Source of the DNA: Anadara kagoshimensis
Lineage: Eukaryota > Mollusca > Bivalvia > Arcoida > Arcidae
Length of the DNA stretch: 64,000 nucleotides
Assembly (NCBI GenBank): GCA_021292105.1
Contig: CM037870.1
Span: forward strand, 11,705,353-11,769,352
Direction: 5' to 3'
The notes under the pieces were generated by a model, which had not been told where the DNA came from, made no database searches, and saw only the letters and a list, made by a program, of their open reading frames with translations. The translations under genes and the position numbers were made by a program. Every line of letters begins with the position of its first letter. Position 1 is the stretch's first letter. This document shows positions 1-12,040 of this stretch, in pieces.

Positions 1-344
1 ATCATGTGATGTATGTAATTACAAATAGTAATGGAGACATACATGTCCCCTTCTAAAATGCAGATTATAATTTTGTAAATTCTGTCAATGGAATTTATAA
101 ATTCTTTTCGAACAGAAGTATTAAGTATCAAATAAGAATTTAGTTTTTAATGAAATGCATTAAATTAGCTTTTAGAAGCAACTTTAGAAATATAGTATAT
201 TTAAAGTGAACAACATTGCACGCATATTTTGAATTCTTTAAATTTTAGGAATAAGCTTGTAGCTTACAGGCATGACTTTCTCAACAATCTATGACATCAA
301 AATCCACAAAATAAAATAATTAAAAGACAATCAAGTGAATATGA

Positions 345-505
345 ATACTAATCCATGTCCATGTCCGAATCACTATTTTACTACTAATACTAATCCAGAC
401 AAATTAGGTAAAACTCGTGGAAGTGGGACCGGGTGCTCTGAAAGGTTAAGCACCTCCTGTTTAGCTATCTACACCCATCACGTGTGTAATCGAAATTGAG
501 TGCTA
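345..505 (-). repeat. LINE-A 3' fragment
   Basis: Begins near the family 3' end (actaatccatgtcc) and reaches cacgtgtgtaatcgaaattg; UTR only. Confidence 0.7.
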
Positions 506-579
506 AATTTATTCTTATTTTATTTTGTTTTCACAAAAATGCATCATCAAGATGCTAAATTAGTACCTTTTATTTTGAA

Positions 580-762
580 TTTGGATTTCACACTTAGCTG
601 CCGTAATTACATGTAGCTCAACAGGTGTGGTTGTCATTCTGGAGCAACCGGACTCAATTCTCTAACGGAAGTCAAAGAATTGAACTGAATTTGCTAGTTT
701 TCAAGGTTTTACTTTAATTTGTTTTAAAATGTAATTTTGACATAAAATGGTATGTTTATTTT
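580..762 (+). repeat. LINE-A 3' fragment, diverged
   Basis: Recognised by tgtagctcaacagg, gcaaccggactcaattc and a decayed 3' end. Inverted relative to the copy at 345. Confidence 0.5.
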
Positions 763-1007
763 GCTTAGAAAATTAAAACATGGAAACTTAATACATGAAT
801 GACTGCTTTCCTTTTATAAAAAATGAATTTTCTTTTAGTTATCCCTGAATACTTCCTTCTTCGTCTATATATATTTTATATCATATCTTTTACCGATATA
901 TTTGAATACATGTCTTTTTATCGGTCTTAGTTCCTGATTATTTTATCATTTTAAAATGTCAGCCTCTCACCTAACAGAAAATAAATGTATTTTTAATCTG
1001 ATACATT

Positions 1008-1118
1008 AACAATGCTATCATTTTTCACAGATAAAACATGTATATAAAAGTCTCGATCACTGCGAAATCAATGTTTTGAATTCTATATAGGGACTTTTGA
1101 CATCATTGAACAGGCAAG
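1008..1118 (+). promoter_or_regulatory. Candidate promoter and non-coding exon of gene 1
   Basis: A TATA box (tatataaaag, 1041-1050) lies about 30 bp after a CAAT-like acaat. A possible first exon runs from about 1071 to 1118 and would end in a GC-type donor, aag/gcaagt. The non-coding exon is required by the acceptor that abuts the ATG, but this site is only the best-looking choice. Confidence 0.28.
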
Positions 1119-1629
1119 GCAAGTTTTGATTTTTTCTGGACGTTTATGTTATAAAAACATTCCACATTCCGTACTGTTTTTGTATTTCTCGTCATGTTAT
1201 TTACTATCATTATTTAAATTATTAGTTTGAAATAGATTCAAGGTACACACTAAAAGTAATTTTTATTTTTTAATCATCTCAAATGTTTTTGGTATTTCTT
1301 AAATGTGTTTATTTATACTGATTAAGCAGTAGGTAGTACAGTCATACAAAATAATATTTGCGTGGTAGAAGCTAACGTTTCATATTGACTTGCCAATTTT
1401 GTAAGATTTTTTGTAACATCCATATCACATCTCACATGACATATGAACTCTCGACGAATATCGGATCCTTGGTTTAAACCCTTTGTCTGATAGACACTAA
1501 ATTTTTTGCTGGTTAAAATATGAAATTCCTAAAAAATACGATACACAGTATTTCCTTAGCTAAATTTGCTAAAACTATATTTTGATTCTATGGATATCGT
1601 TTTAACTCGAAAATAAATTCTGGTTTCAC

Positions 1630-1695
1630 AATTTTGGCCCTAGCACTACTGATGAGGAATCGTATTCCCAAATGGCCGTCGTCTAGTGCTGTGAA
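1630..1695 (+). ncRNA. Hammerhead ribozyme motif, degenerate copy (gene 1 5' intron)
   Basis: Stem I AGCACTA (1642-1648) pairs with TAGTGCT (1684-1690). The core CTGATGA (1649-1655) is intact, and stem II GGAAT/ATTCC has a CGT loop. The conserved GAAA has become CAAA, and stem III carries an extra GTC. Loss of the conserved G12 predicts no activity. It lies 129 bp before the gene 1 coding exon. Confidence 0.6.
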
Positions 1696-1823
1696 AAAAC
1701 TGGTAAATTTGTAATTGTAGTCTAGGGTGCCGATATGACATATGATATGGATTTTACCATGCTTTATTCCATCATTATCTTGATTATAGTATGCATAGAT
1801 TGTTTAATTTATTTCTTTTACAG

Positions 1824-3455
1824 ATGGCAGCTAAATCAGTTTTAGTGATCGGATGTTTGTTGGTATTTCTTCTTATAAATCTAAATGGTAAGTTCATATT
1901 TTATCTTCCAAATTACCAAAGGTTCATAACAACCGGAGAAAGCCTTCACAACGATAAGCGTCAAGTGTTTATATGTAGACAAATAACATTGACCTGTCCG
2001 TTTGTCCATTACTTTAAATATTTATTATGAACGAATTTATTCATGTATAGGAAAAGCGCACGTGTTAATTACGTCTACATAAAGAGTAACACTAAACACG
2101 AACACTGTTTATGTATGGACTGCGAATCTTAATACTACCCATGTAATGGGTGGGTTCTCCTATATAGGCAAACAACATTGAACGTTTGACCTTTCATTAG
2201 GAATGTTCATATAGAATGGTCAACTCAATACATGGGTAGTGTTAGGATTTGCAGTTAATACATTATATACACATTGCCCATTATAAGTGTTCACATCTTG
2301 CAGGCGAAAAAACACGCATGATCACTATTACTTAATTTAACAATCCTAAATGAATATTTAAATCAAAGGTCAAGCCGACAGGTCAATGTTGTTTACCCAT
2401 ACCTGCCTATCTTACTTATTGTTTATTTGTTTCACAATGAAAACGTTGTAGTAGAGTTTTGTCCCCATACGAGAAATTTATACAACGAAGCAAGCTGCTT
2501 GGAAATAGATTGTTGATTCGGGGATATTACAGACTTATTAAAGCATCCAAAAACATTTGTGGCCGTCATTACAACATTGTTCATTATATGATTTCCCTGT
2601 AACCAAATTATCTTGGAGATTTATTCAACGTCCTTTTGTTTTGTTTTGGTTTTGATTCTCTATTTCGATTTCAATCAGGATGTTGAAGCTAGCTTATGAT
2701 TCACAGAAGTGCTTACTTACCCTTCCTAGTGGAAATTAACCAAATTTGCCATTTTCAAAGATTTTCCTTTGCTTTATGATTGCGGTTTAAACATGAGTCG
2801 GTAGGTTTCTTTTTTGATTGATATTCCGAGACACTTGTATAATAATATCGAGTATTTGGAAATACACGAATATCAATTAAAAACATACTAGTCATTGTGC
2901 AAATCACAATCCTAAAAGCAAAGAAAAAATTAAAAAACTGAAATTGCAAATTACATATTATACTAGCAAAGTAACGTGAAATTCTACCACCAGCGAAGTG
3001 AAGCAGTGCACTCTTGAAGGGTATGTACCTGCTATCGAGCTAGCGCTACACCCGCCACAACTATAATCTAAATTGAGAGTGAAACGAGCATGAAAAATTA
3101 ATAAAATAAACCAAATTCACGGCATACGTTAGTGAGGTACTTTTGTGCCATGGATAAAAATTTCGCGATAACTAAGTTTTTTATATAATGACGCACAGTA
3201 ATGATATGGCCCGTATACAATATCTCATATCTCAACGATAATTATTTTGTATTTGTAGATAGGACGAGGGTGGAAGGTGTATCCACACCGCCAGCAGGTA
3301 AACCTGGTGGAAGCCAAACTGGTAACAGCGCAGGAAAACCGTCAGGGCCAGGTAAAAAACCGGGAAATGGTAGTGTACAACTTCTTGCCGGAAAAGGAAC
3401 CTTTTTTGCTGTGGTAGGAGTCGGACTCTTCATATGTTCCTCTCTACGTTGGTAA
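1824..3455 (+). CDS. Gene 1: small secreted, tail-anchored Gly/Pro/Lys-rich protein (two coding exons)
   Basis: Coding exons 1824-1887 and 3259-3455, 86 aa. The ATG directly follows a ttttacag acceptor, so a 5' non-coding exon is implied. Exon 1 ends in phase 1 at a gtaagt donor; the intron ends in atttgtag and the split codon is Asp22. Residues 1-21 (MAAKSVLVIG...) form a signal peptide: one Lys, then an unbroken Val/Leu/Ile core. Residues 22-68 are rich in Gly, Pro, Ser and Lys (GKPGG, GKPSGPGKKPG), basic, and have no Cys. Residues 69-84 (TFFAVVGVGLFICSSL) are a hydrophobic tail ending in Arg-Trp, as in GPI-attachment signals or a single membrane tail. No known domain is recognised. Same leader length and intron phase as genes 2, 3, 4 and 6. 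Family membership is well supported; GPI anchoring and any function are inference. Confidence 0.72.
2105..2262. repeat. Small inverted-repeat element (gene 1 intron)
   Basis: ggactgcgaatcttaatact and agtgttaggatttgcagtta are imperfect complements, with cctttcattaggaatgttca between. Related pieces occur at 2345-2400, 39565-39655 and 50065-50160. Confidence 0.5.
2455..2820 (+). repeat. LINE-A fragment with coding remnant (gene 1 intron)
   Basis: Runs from the coding part (caacgaagcaagctgcttgg) through the 3' UTR to gagtcggtaggtttctttt. Lies in the intron of gene 1. Confidence 0.65.
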
Positions 3456-3787
3456 TATGACAACACAGTACAATAACAACAATAATAATGATGGCTCTAG
3501 TATGTTTTTTTAAAGTTCAAGACTGTGACGCATACTGATATTTAAATCATTATTAGACTGTTGAGGAAAATTTCTTGCAAATTAAATATACAATATATTT
3601 ATCAGGAACAGAACTTTTTTGCATGGTTTCGCGATAGGTGTACATAGACTATCATGATGATTACTTACAGATTATTATATTTATGTCTCCTTTTTAGGTT
3701 CTATTCAACATTTTGTTATAATTGTGATTCAAGTAATTTCGCGATTAAAAATTAACTTAAATAATATAGTTCGTTTTGTTTATATCA

Positions 3788-3935
3788 TTCAATCGAAAAC
3801 AAACATACCAACCCATCTTCAAACCAATATTCTAAAGCAGAGAGAAAATTTGAAGCTAGAAAATTAGGTTAAATAGGTTAAAACATGGGAACCTTTACCA
3901 GGGAAGTGAGGCTTCTTTTTAACCAGCTGCACTTT
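3788..3935 (-). repeat. LINE-A 3' fragment
   Basis: Starts aaacaaacataccaaccca and reaches accagggaagtgaggct. Confidence 0.55.
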
Positions 3936-3984
3936 TATTATGAGAATGTATATATAAATCCCCTTTTACCATTTTTCCGAATAA

Positions 3985-4430
3985 CTTATTTTCGGATCAT
4001 ACTGATCCATGTCCGAATAAGAATCCAAAAGCAAAGTAACCACTTTGGAACTGACAAGTTAGATAAGACACGTGAACATCCACCAGAAACGTGAGACCTG
4101 GTGCTCCGGAAGGGTAAGTATCTCCTGTTTAGCTATTTACACCCGCCAAGTGTGTAATCAAAATTGTGTGAATAAAAATGGAACTGTGGAACGTCAAATA
4201 TATCCAGGGCAATCATGGAGACAGAGACATCAAACTTATCAACAATACTGTGATGACGGTCAGAAAACTGTTTCGCCTTGTTAAGCCTAACTTGCAATAT
4301 CCCTAGGACAACAATTTATTTGCAAGCAGCCTGCTTTTTTTTGTTATACATTGTTCCCCGTATTGGGAACAATGTCTACCATTGCGTATTTATGGGAAAC
4401 AAATACACAATAAGCAGGAGCGTGGGCTAA
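3985..4430 (-). repeat. LINE-A fragment, near consensus
   Basis: Covers the 3' UTR and about 200 bp of coding remnant (atatccagggcaatcatgga to the tatttatgggaaacaaat region). Same orientation as the preceding copy. Confidence 0.75.
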
Positions 4431-4434
4431 AATA

Positions 4435-5620
4435 ACAATATATAACGAGTATTAATGTAATAATGGATGCATCATTACAATTAAGGTGCCAAAACGAATA
4501 AAAGTCAAACCCTGTATTAGGAACTCATATTAATAGGACTTGTACTTTTTTGCTTTTTTCTATGTCCATGGCAACAACTGTTATTTTGAAAATTTTAAAC
4601 CTTTAAATAAGATTTACATACAATGGAAAAACTGCAGAGAAAGCCAATAACTTTTTGCCATTGGCAACAAAAATATGATCACTTAGCATAATTTACAAAA
4701 TGTTTCACTAATTCATTTACATGGTATTACATTATTGTAAACATGTATTTAGTTGATCCCTTTTTATCAAATACAAGGTTTTCAAATTTAAAAATATGTT
4801 AACCAAATAGTAACACTTATTTTAATCCCTGCAAGGATTATTAGAAATTTTAAAATTGTAAAAATTTTACAATAATTTTATATATGTATATTGATTGGTC
4901 AATGACAAATATTCTAAAGTGGTTAATTAAATAGCCAGTGAACTGTGAAGGTGGAGGAACTTACTTGAGTGTAGATGATAGCCTTGGGATTAAAACAATT
5001 ATATCCATGAGGTCAATTTTTAATGGACCTATGTGGTTGTGTTGATTTATAATCCTATAAGCTTTTCTAGAGGCTAAAGGAATGGATATGCAATATGTTA
5101 CAAAGTTAGTGGTTTGGTTTTTGACATAATACAATTGGTTAGAAATTACCCTTGAGTTCCATTCTTCTATTATATCACTCTATCTAACTATTTACACAGA
5201 GCCAGGAAATATAAAATCTAAAGCTGAGGATCTCAACAATAAAAGTTAGTACCCCGCCAATGCCCCCTCCCTCGCTGTTGATGACTCCAGTGGTTCTTCA
5301 TCAGAATCAATATATTCTCACTTTTCACAATAAAACCAGGAAAATATACAGTTAAGAGTTGTTGATTTCAACTGTATAAAAGTAAATATCAAAATTGAGC
5401 ACATGACAGTTGTAGACAATCTGTGACATATTTTAGCAAATTTGTTCAACACTCCCTCCACCTTTTCATCCTTTTAGGATTTAATGTATAATGCTACAGT
5501 GCTAATGGAAATTTCATATATTTTAAATCATTTAATGCAGTTTAATTGAGAATTTATTTATCAAATAAAGACAGCTAAATTAGTCTTTAAAAAGAAGAAG
5601 ATTCAGTAACATTTATCTCT
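4435..5620. other. Intergenic, nothing recognised
   Basis: AT-rich, no convincing open frame. A short string, ccatggcaacaac (4567), recurs at 5683. Confidence 0.5.
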
Positions 5621-5824
5621 CTTTGTTCAAACTGGAATATATTCAATTTCGAGCACTTTTAATTCACCCGCCTTTTTCAGTTTCCATGGCAACAACCGCC
5701 ATTTTGGCATGGGCTCTTGGGAAGGGGATGGGGATCAACCTTCATGTAAGATTTTTAAAGATTGGACCAAGGGTCTTTGAGAAATTGGTGGGACAAGTTC
5801 ATGGCATTAAGACGGGAAGAAGAG

Positions 5825-5827
<3 letters not shown>

Positions 5828-5864
<37 letters not shown>
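5828..5864 (+). repeat. (ATA)n microsatellite
   Basis: About 12 aat/ata triplets. Confidence 0.95.
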
Positions 5865-5866
<2 letters not shown>

Positions 5867-6269
5867 TAAACGGTGCAAAAACAATAAGTCGCAAAGCTTC
5901 GTTTAAGCGCCTTAATAAAACATTTTGTCTACTTATGGTCTATGTGCCCTTTTAAACAATTAAAATATTTTTACATACATGTCAATAATAGGAGCAATAC
6001 ACAAGTTCTCTACATTGTTTACCTTCTGGTAGGTTTGTTCATACTTCGTGACGATTATGATATACTTCACTTCAGATTATGCAATTTGCGCATGTTTCAC
6101 TATCATTATCACCTAAGAAACGAAACAAAAACAAAGTCAATCCTTACATTCACAACTCATTTATCATGTCAATTAATTCAACGTTGAAATACTCGTTGTT
6201 GATGAAACATTGTGTTTTCTATCGATATACAGTTCCGTTTTGGGACATGCGTTTGTCACAAACAAATGA

Positions 6270-6700
6270 TCCTAATCAAAACCAAACATACTTATCCATG
6301 TCATAATGACAATCCAAAAAGCAAAGGAAAAACTTTGGAACTGACAATTTAACTTACACGTTAACTTCCTCCAAGGAAGTAGATCCGGGTGTTCCAGAAT
6401 GGTAGGCACCTCCTGTTTAGCTAACTATAACCGCCAAGTATATAATAAAATTGTGTGAAAGGAACATGAAACTACGAGAATTCAAATATATCCAGGACTA
6501 TCCTGGACACAGAGACATCAAACTTATAAACAATACTGTGATGACGGGTAAAAAAATGTTTAAGGGCCTTGATAAGCCCAGTCTTGTAATATCCCTGGGT
6601 TAAAATTTTATTTGCAAGCAGCCTAAAGAGTATGTTATACATTCATTATGCCAGAAACTACTTGCGTATGTATATTAAAGTTAAAAGAGCTATTGCGCAA
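6270..6700 (-). repeat. LINE-A fragment
   Basis: From accaaacatacttatccatg to the coding remnant gcaagcagcctaaagag. Confidence 0.7.
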
Positions 6701-6814
6701 ATTGTTCTTGGCGACATATTTTTGCAGTCTGTTCTGGCTCTATGGGAATCTAATCGAAGAAAGTGCTAGAATATTTACATAAGCAAATTATCACTGTCTT
6801 ATATTACGTAAGTC

Positions 6815-7090
6815 AATAGCAAACATACTAAATCATGTCCAAATCACAATTCAATAGCAAAGTAAAGACTTTGAAACTGACACATTCACACACATGTACT
6901 TTTACCAGGAAAGTGAGGCCGGGTATTCCGGAAAGGTCAAAACCACTTATAAGCTACCTACAACCGGCACGTTTGTAATTAAAATTGAGAATAAAAGGAA
7001 AATGTATCTTGAGACTGAGACGTCAAATATATCCACGGTAATTTTGGACACAGAGACTTCTTACTTATTAACAATATTGTTATGACTTCG
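6815..7090 (-). repeat. LINE-A fragment
   Basis: From gcaaacatactaaatcatg to the tattaacaatattgttatga remnant. Same orientation as the copy 115 bp upstream. Confidence 0.65.
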
Positions 7091-7239
7091 TTTCTAAAAC
7101 AATGTTACAGTTACCACGCTCATAAAAGACAAGCAGATACACACAATCCAATGCAAATATCTATGCAGAAATATTCTGGACAAACACTTTAGGAAAGTGG
7201 AAGAAAATAAGAGGAGATCGACAAGAAGTTGTTGATTAA

Positions 7240-7600
7240 TTGTTTGATTAATTGACTAATTGATTAAATGGTGTTTTACGTTCCAGTCAAGGATATTTAC
7301 TGACATCGAAACATCACCAATTTTAGGTAATGTGGCAGTAATTTTGATCCTTGCAGTATGTGCAGGACAATGTGGAAAGTTCTTTAACGTGCAACGCCTA
7401 TGCAGGTTGCATCGATTATAAAGGTATATTCATAAGGAACTCGGGACTTTCATTTCTCAATGCCGAGTTATTGGTGCATTAGCTACCGCTACCTAGTAAA
7501 CAGTCTTGATCAGACTGACCGGTATCCAAATCCACGACCTCCAACATACAGACCGAGCACTCTACCAAACGAGCCACTGTAGTGGTTCAACAAGTGTAAT
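7240..7600 (-). mobile_element. tRNA-derived SINE, minus strand
   Basis: The tRNA-like head is at the right end (reverse of tggctcgtttggtagagtg, about 7562-7582). The body, with tttaacgtgcaacgcc and ggactttcatttct, reads leftwards. Degenerate. Confidence 0.65.
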
Positions 7601-7785
7601 TTTTTCCAGAAGCTGTGGGTAAAAAGTATGCTTGTTATCACACCAATCATCTTTATCCACACACCAACCATACACTAGAACCTGTCAAATAAAAAATATT
7701 TTCATGTAAACTACATTACACTACACTTTTACTGTGACATAATACTGTTTATCTTACAAGATTAAATCATCAAATTGTGTACTAA

Positions 7786-7846
7786 GAAATAAATATATAA
7801 TCCTTTTGATATTATGAAATAAATATATAATCCTTTTGATATTATG
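7786..7846 (+). repeat. 29-bp direct tandem duplication
   Basis: gaaataaatatataatcctt occurs twice back to back with its ttgatattat end. Confidence 0.9.
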
Positions 7847-8118
7847 AACCAAAAACGACGAACAAAGAGGGAAACATTTCATTTAATAATCAGGCAACTT
7901 ACAAGTGGAAAGGTTACAATCTTTTATTATAAACATTAAAAGATTTGGGTGTAATTTTTGATAAACTAACGGTACCTTGTATTGAATTTACAAATCCGGC
8001 ATGCCATTTCCATATGGTAACAACTTAATGCCTATAGAAGGTTGTACAATAAAAAAACACCCCCTTGGAATTATGTACACCTTAGGTTTTATTTAATCAG
8101 CAATCGGTTTATCAGCAA

Positions 8119-8147
8119 CCAATCGCATTTTGACGATATAAAATATA
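8119..8147 (+). promoter_or_regulatory. Candidate CCAAT/TATA core promoter of gene 2
   Basis: CCAAT at 8119-8123 is followed by gatataaaatata at 8135-8147, the same TATA-like string as upstream of gene 6. No convincing donor follows directly (gttaag or gtaact are weak), so the first exon is not defined. Confidence 0.35.
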
Positions 8148-8871
8148 GCAAAAAAATGGTTTAAAGCCAGTTTTGACGTCACAGTAACTTCACAATAAAT
8201 TGGGTTTTAAATGAAAAAGACGTTAAGTAAAAGCTAAACATTCAAGCCTTAAGGAGCTACTAATGAAATAGGTTTAACTACTTAAGACCAAACATAGAAG
8301 GTTTCAAGACACATAGGAAAGGATTTAATATACAAAGGTATCTGTTGAATGTAAAATAAGAAATATTTGCAACATTTGGATTTAATATTAGTTTTGAAAT
8401 ATAAAATATATAATGAATTTAGTTATGAAACAAACATGATTTTTACAAATCTTCTGAATGATCTTTGACATGAAATTAATTGGATGATATTTAGCCATTA
8501 TATTTATTAATTTTCCAAAAAAGGAGATTTAGCAGCTATATATCCATATCTATTATATTTTTATTCTGTGTATTTCCTTCAAATGTCAAAATTGTGGGCT
8601 GTAAATATTAAGACATTTTGTCATTTTTGTTTATTTTGGAACGTTTTGCGTGTCCACTTTTGAAAACTATTTTTAAAAATATGTTTAATATATTAGTAAA
8701 TCGTTAAGACTTCAGCTTAATTCAAATATCATAACTCTTGAAAATTAAGACGAATCAAAATAATTACGGAAAAAGGAATTAGATTATTTTTATAACCAGT
8801 TTTATAAAAGATTTCACGCGTACATAAAAAGTAAGTTGCGAGATTAAATAACTTACTAATTTTGGTTTCAT

Positions 8872-8937
8872 AATTTTGGTCCAAGCACTACTGATGAAGA
8901 ATTGTATTCCGAAACGGCCGTCTAGTGCTGTAAAATT
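8872..8937 (+). ncRNA. Hammerhead ribozyme motif, nearly intact (gene 2 5' intron)
   Basis: Stem I AGCACTA/TAGTGCT is perfect, with outer AATTTT/AAAATT pairing across an internal loop. Core CTGATGA (8891-8897), GAAA (8911-8914) and cleavage triplet GTC (8920-8922) are all present. Stem II is GAAT/ATTC, but its closing base is A instead of G, giving an A-C mismatch. Stem III is a minimal AC/GU around GGCC. Type I layout. It ends 48 nt before the gene 2 ATG exon. Confidence 0.72.
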
Positions 8938-8985
8938 AAAACTGGTATAATATGTAATTACTACATTTTTTGGTTTTATTTTCAG

Positions 8986-10799
8986 ATGGCGAGTAAACTG
9001 GTACTTGTTGTTACATTCTTGGTTGTCCTCATCAATATAAATATGAAAGGTAAGTATTTATTATCACTAAACATGTTTCAATTCAACAGCACTAAATGCC
9101 CGTTTCTAAATACAATTCCTTATAAGTAGTGCTCTTCTGTGGAAATTGAAGTATTTTTAAAATGATGAAATTAGAAAAATAGAAAGATGAATTTTTTTTT
9201 AACAAATCAACCATGGGGCAATAGTTTGAAGATAAAGCATATATAGATTTTTGAGGAATTTTAAAAGCAGATATTTTGGATTAACAATGTTGATAAATGG
9301 TTAACATGTATAAATCTCTATATGTTTTGTTAACGATTCTTAAAGACAATATCCTTTCAAAATCTCTTGATTTCATCCAGGAAATGCTCTTTATCAGACC
9401 AATAATTTAAAACACTGATTTGTTAAGAAGTTTTTAAATTTAAGTGATTCAAACGTCCTAACTTCCTTGGTTGAGGTTCATGTGGCTAACCTAACGTCAA
9501 ACTTTAAATTTTTTACTTTGCCTCTAGATTTTAATTCGGACATTGATTAGTTTGTTTGTTTTTGATATATTCAAAAATAATGAGCAAATAAAAATAATAT
9601 TAAAGAAAATATCTTTATCTGAGCAATTTCAAAGCTGAAATTAGAAACTGAACAAAGCAAGGAACGATACAAAAGGTTAAAAAATATATATCACGAAGTA
9701 TAATTTTCCTAACTTTGGCATCCACTGATATGTTTCTCTTCTAAACATTCTATTTATTTTCTAATCATTTGTAAAAACACATTTGAGATTAGATAAACGT
9801 TCAAATAGAAATAGAAAAAGTTCGACAAGGGAACCAAGCTTATGTCATTTCACTAATATCGTAGTGACCAGTTTTGGAATGGCGAAGGACCCAAAAAGAG
9901 AATCTAGCTAAGACACGAATTTAATTACATGGAAATGACCCGATTGGGGAAGGGAATCAATAGTTGGGGGTAAGCGGCACTTCGATCTGTAAATTCACGC
10001 TTTTCATACGCCTTTAAACAAACTAACTGGCATACATGTGTTGTTTATTAAACCATGAATGTCTTGTTTTGCTGACGGATGTGATCGGATTATTTGTGTT
10101 CAACGCAATGTGGTATTTTTATACATACTATGCCTTTTTTGAGAGCTCTTTCTGTTCTACTTATTATCCATACAACTTGGTAAAATACGTGGTAATATTT
10201 GTAGTGACAGTAAGTGATCTTTACCTAAACAATACAGTTTCATTTTGAAATTAAGAATACACTTTCACTTATGCATATACATATTTATCTGGTGGTTTAT
10301 TATAAAACACCTGTACTTTGTAGGTTGCGACACTGCAACAACAGCCCCTGTTGGCGGCGGTCCTATAAGTGTCGGTGGTGGTGGTGGCGCTGGCGGAACA
10401 GGGAGTGGAGGTAGCGGAACCAGTGGTGGAGGAGGTAGCGGAACCAGTGGCGGAGGAGGTACCGGAACAAGTGGTGGAGGAGGTACCGGAACCAGTGGCG
10501 GAGGAGGTAGCGGAACCAGTGGCGGAGGAGGTACCGGAACAAGTGGTGGAGGAGGTACAGGAACAAATGGTGGAGGAGGTACCGGAACAAGTGGTGGAGG
10601 AGGAACAGGAACAAACGGTGGCGGTGTTGGTGGCGGAACCAGTGGTGGAGGAAGCGGAACCAGCGGTGGAGGAGGTAGCGGAACAAGTGGTGGTGGAGGT
10701 AGTGGAACCGGCAATGGAAAAAACAATGGAGCAGCTTTATCAAGCAACATTTTATTGGTTGTAATTGTTGCACTGTGTATCCTGATAATTAAGCAGTAA
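8986..10799 (+). CDS. Gene 2: secreted glycine-rich repeat protein with hydrophobic C-terminal tail
   Basis: Coding exons 8986-9049 and 10324-10799, 179 aa. The ATG abuts a ttttcag acceptor. Exon 1 is 64 nt, phase 1, with a gtaagt donor; the second exon starts after ctttgtag and the split codon is Gly22. Residues 1-21 (MASKLVLVVTFLVVL...) form the signal peptide, close to gene 1. After a short Cys-Asp-Thr-rich lead-in, residues about 46-155 are an imperfect 8-residue repeat of the type GGGG(S/T)GT(S/N), 24 nt per unit. The last 17 residues (ILLVVIVALCILIIKQ) are a hydrophobic tail. The Gly repeat recalls structural or silk-like secreted proteins (shell, byssus, mucus), but composition alone does not prove a role. 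Proline-rich and Val/Glu-rich readings of the other frames are by-products of the repeat. Confidence 0.74.
9455..9568 (+). repeat. LINE-A 3' end (gene 2 intron)
   Basis: ttccttggttgaggttcatg through gacattgattagtttgtttg. In the second intron of gene 2. Confidence 0.6.
10396..10710 (+). repeat. 24-nt coding tandem repeat of gene 2
   Basis: About 13 imperfect units such as agtggtggaggaggtaccgg, in frame and encoding the Gly-rich octapeptide. Far more GC-rich than its surroundings. Confidence 0.9.
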
Positions 10800-12040
10800 A
10801 TATATGTTTAGTGATTATTTCTATGATAAACATTCAATGGTTGCAATCGTAGCAAGTGTCTTTAAATGATCCATGGTTTTAACATCGTATATCTCGAAAA
10901 ACAAGACGTGTGAATTGAACATTCATGAAAATTTTGCTAATTGTGTCCTTATTATCGTCTGCTACACTAAAATACGTTTTGTTTGCAATCATTTTTCCAT
11001 GACATGACTCGAAGTGAAATGAGATTTTTCAAACAATCAAGAACAATTTATTATTCATGTCGTAATTGCAGTCTTGTACCTTAAAGTACGTTTGCTTACA
11101 AGCATTCTTCCATAAAACGACCAGGGATTGACAAACCTCAAAGAAAAAGGCTAGTGAATCGTCAAACAAACATGAAAAAATAGCCAAGTGTGTTAATAAT
11201 TTAAATTGATTGGTACTTTAAATATATTAATAGTGCGTAATCTTGTTGTTTGAATTTGCAAAACCGATGTAGCGATTTTAGAATATCCAAGAAAATAAAT
11301 CATGTAGAGATTCGTCTTAGCCATGAAAATGACTCTTTATGAAAGTAACAATAAAATTTGTGCTGGATATGACCTGATAGTAAAAATTTGATTTTATTAT
11401 TAACCATTAATGCAACCAAATACCTATTTATGTTTAAAAGTCATGGATCATGAGATTGCTCAAGTTTTGCACTATTAAACATGTATTTATTTTTTTTAAA
11501 ATCTGCCTACTGTGGTGAATCCGGAAATTGTACTACAAATGAACCTTGAATGTAAAAGCAGACAGAAAGATGATACATTGAAAGAAATATTAAAAAAATG
11601 TTGTTCGCAATTATTATATACCACAACTGTTGTAATTTTAACTTTTAATTTAATATACATGTATTCACAATTAGAAGTCGTTTTAAACTTTATTTAAAGA
11701 GATAAGAATTTCTGTCGAATATAAATATATTTTGGTATTTGCAATCTTTAAAATGCATTACATTTTGTTATCAAGGAACATTTGAGGTGACTTGAGTGAC
11801 AAGGTTACGCCTTTGATTTGTAGCCCGACTTCCAGATAGCTCTGTTATAAAATAATACCGGAGAAATTAATTTTAACTTTTATTCGTGTACTTATTTAAG
11901 TAAAAACTGAAGCAAGCAAACTTGGCAAGTGAACTTAATTTGTTATTTAACGTCGCAAAATCTACATCGATCATTGGCATTTGTACAGATTTGTGTTTAA
12001 AATTACAAAGAAGTTATTGCCCCGCACGTGTAAATAAGAA
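10800..12040. other. Intergenic after gene 2
   Basis: AT-rich; a 61-codon open frame at 11512-11697 begins GTG and resembles nothing. The gene 2 3' UTR lies in its first part, but I cannot place its poly-A site. Confidence 0.4.

Noticed and set aside
10265-10750. 161-codon proline-rich open frame on the minus strand
   Set aside because: Exact shadow of the glycine repeat of gene 2; repeats with a period divisible by 3 keep several frames open.
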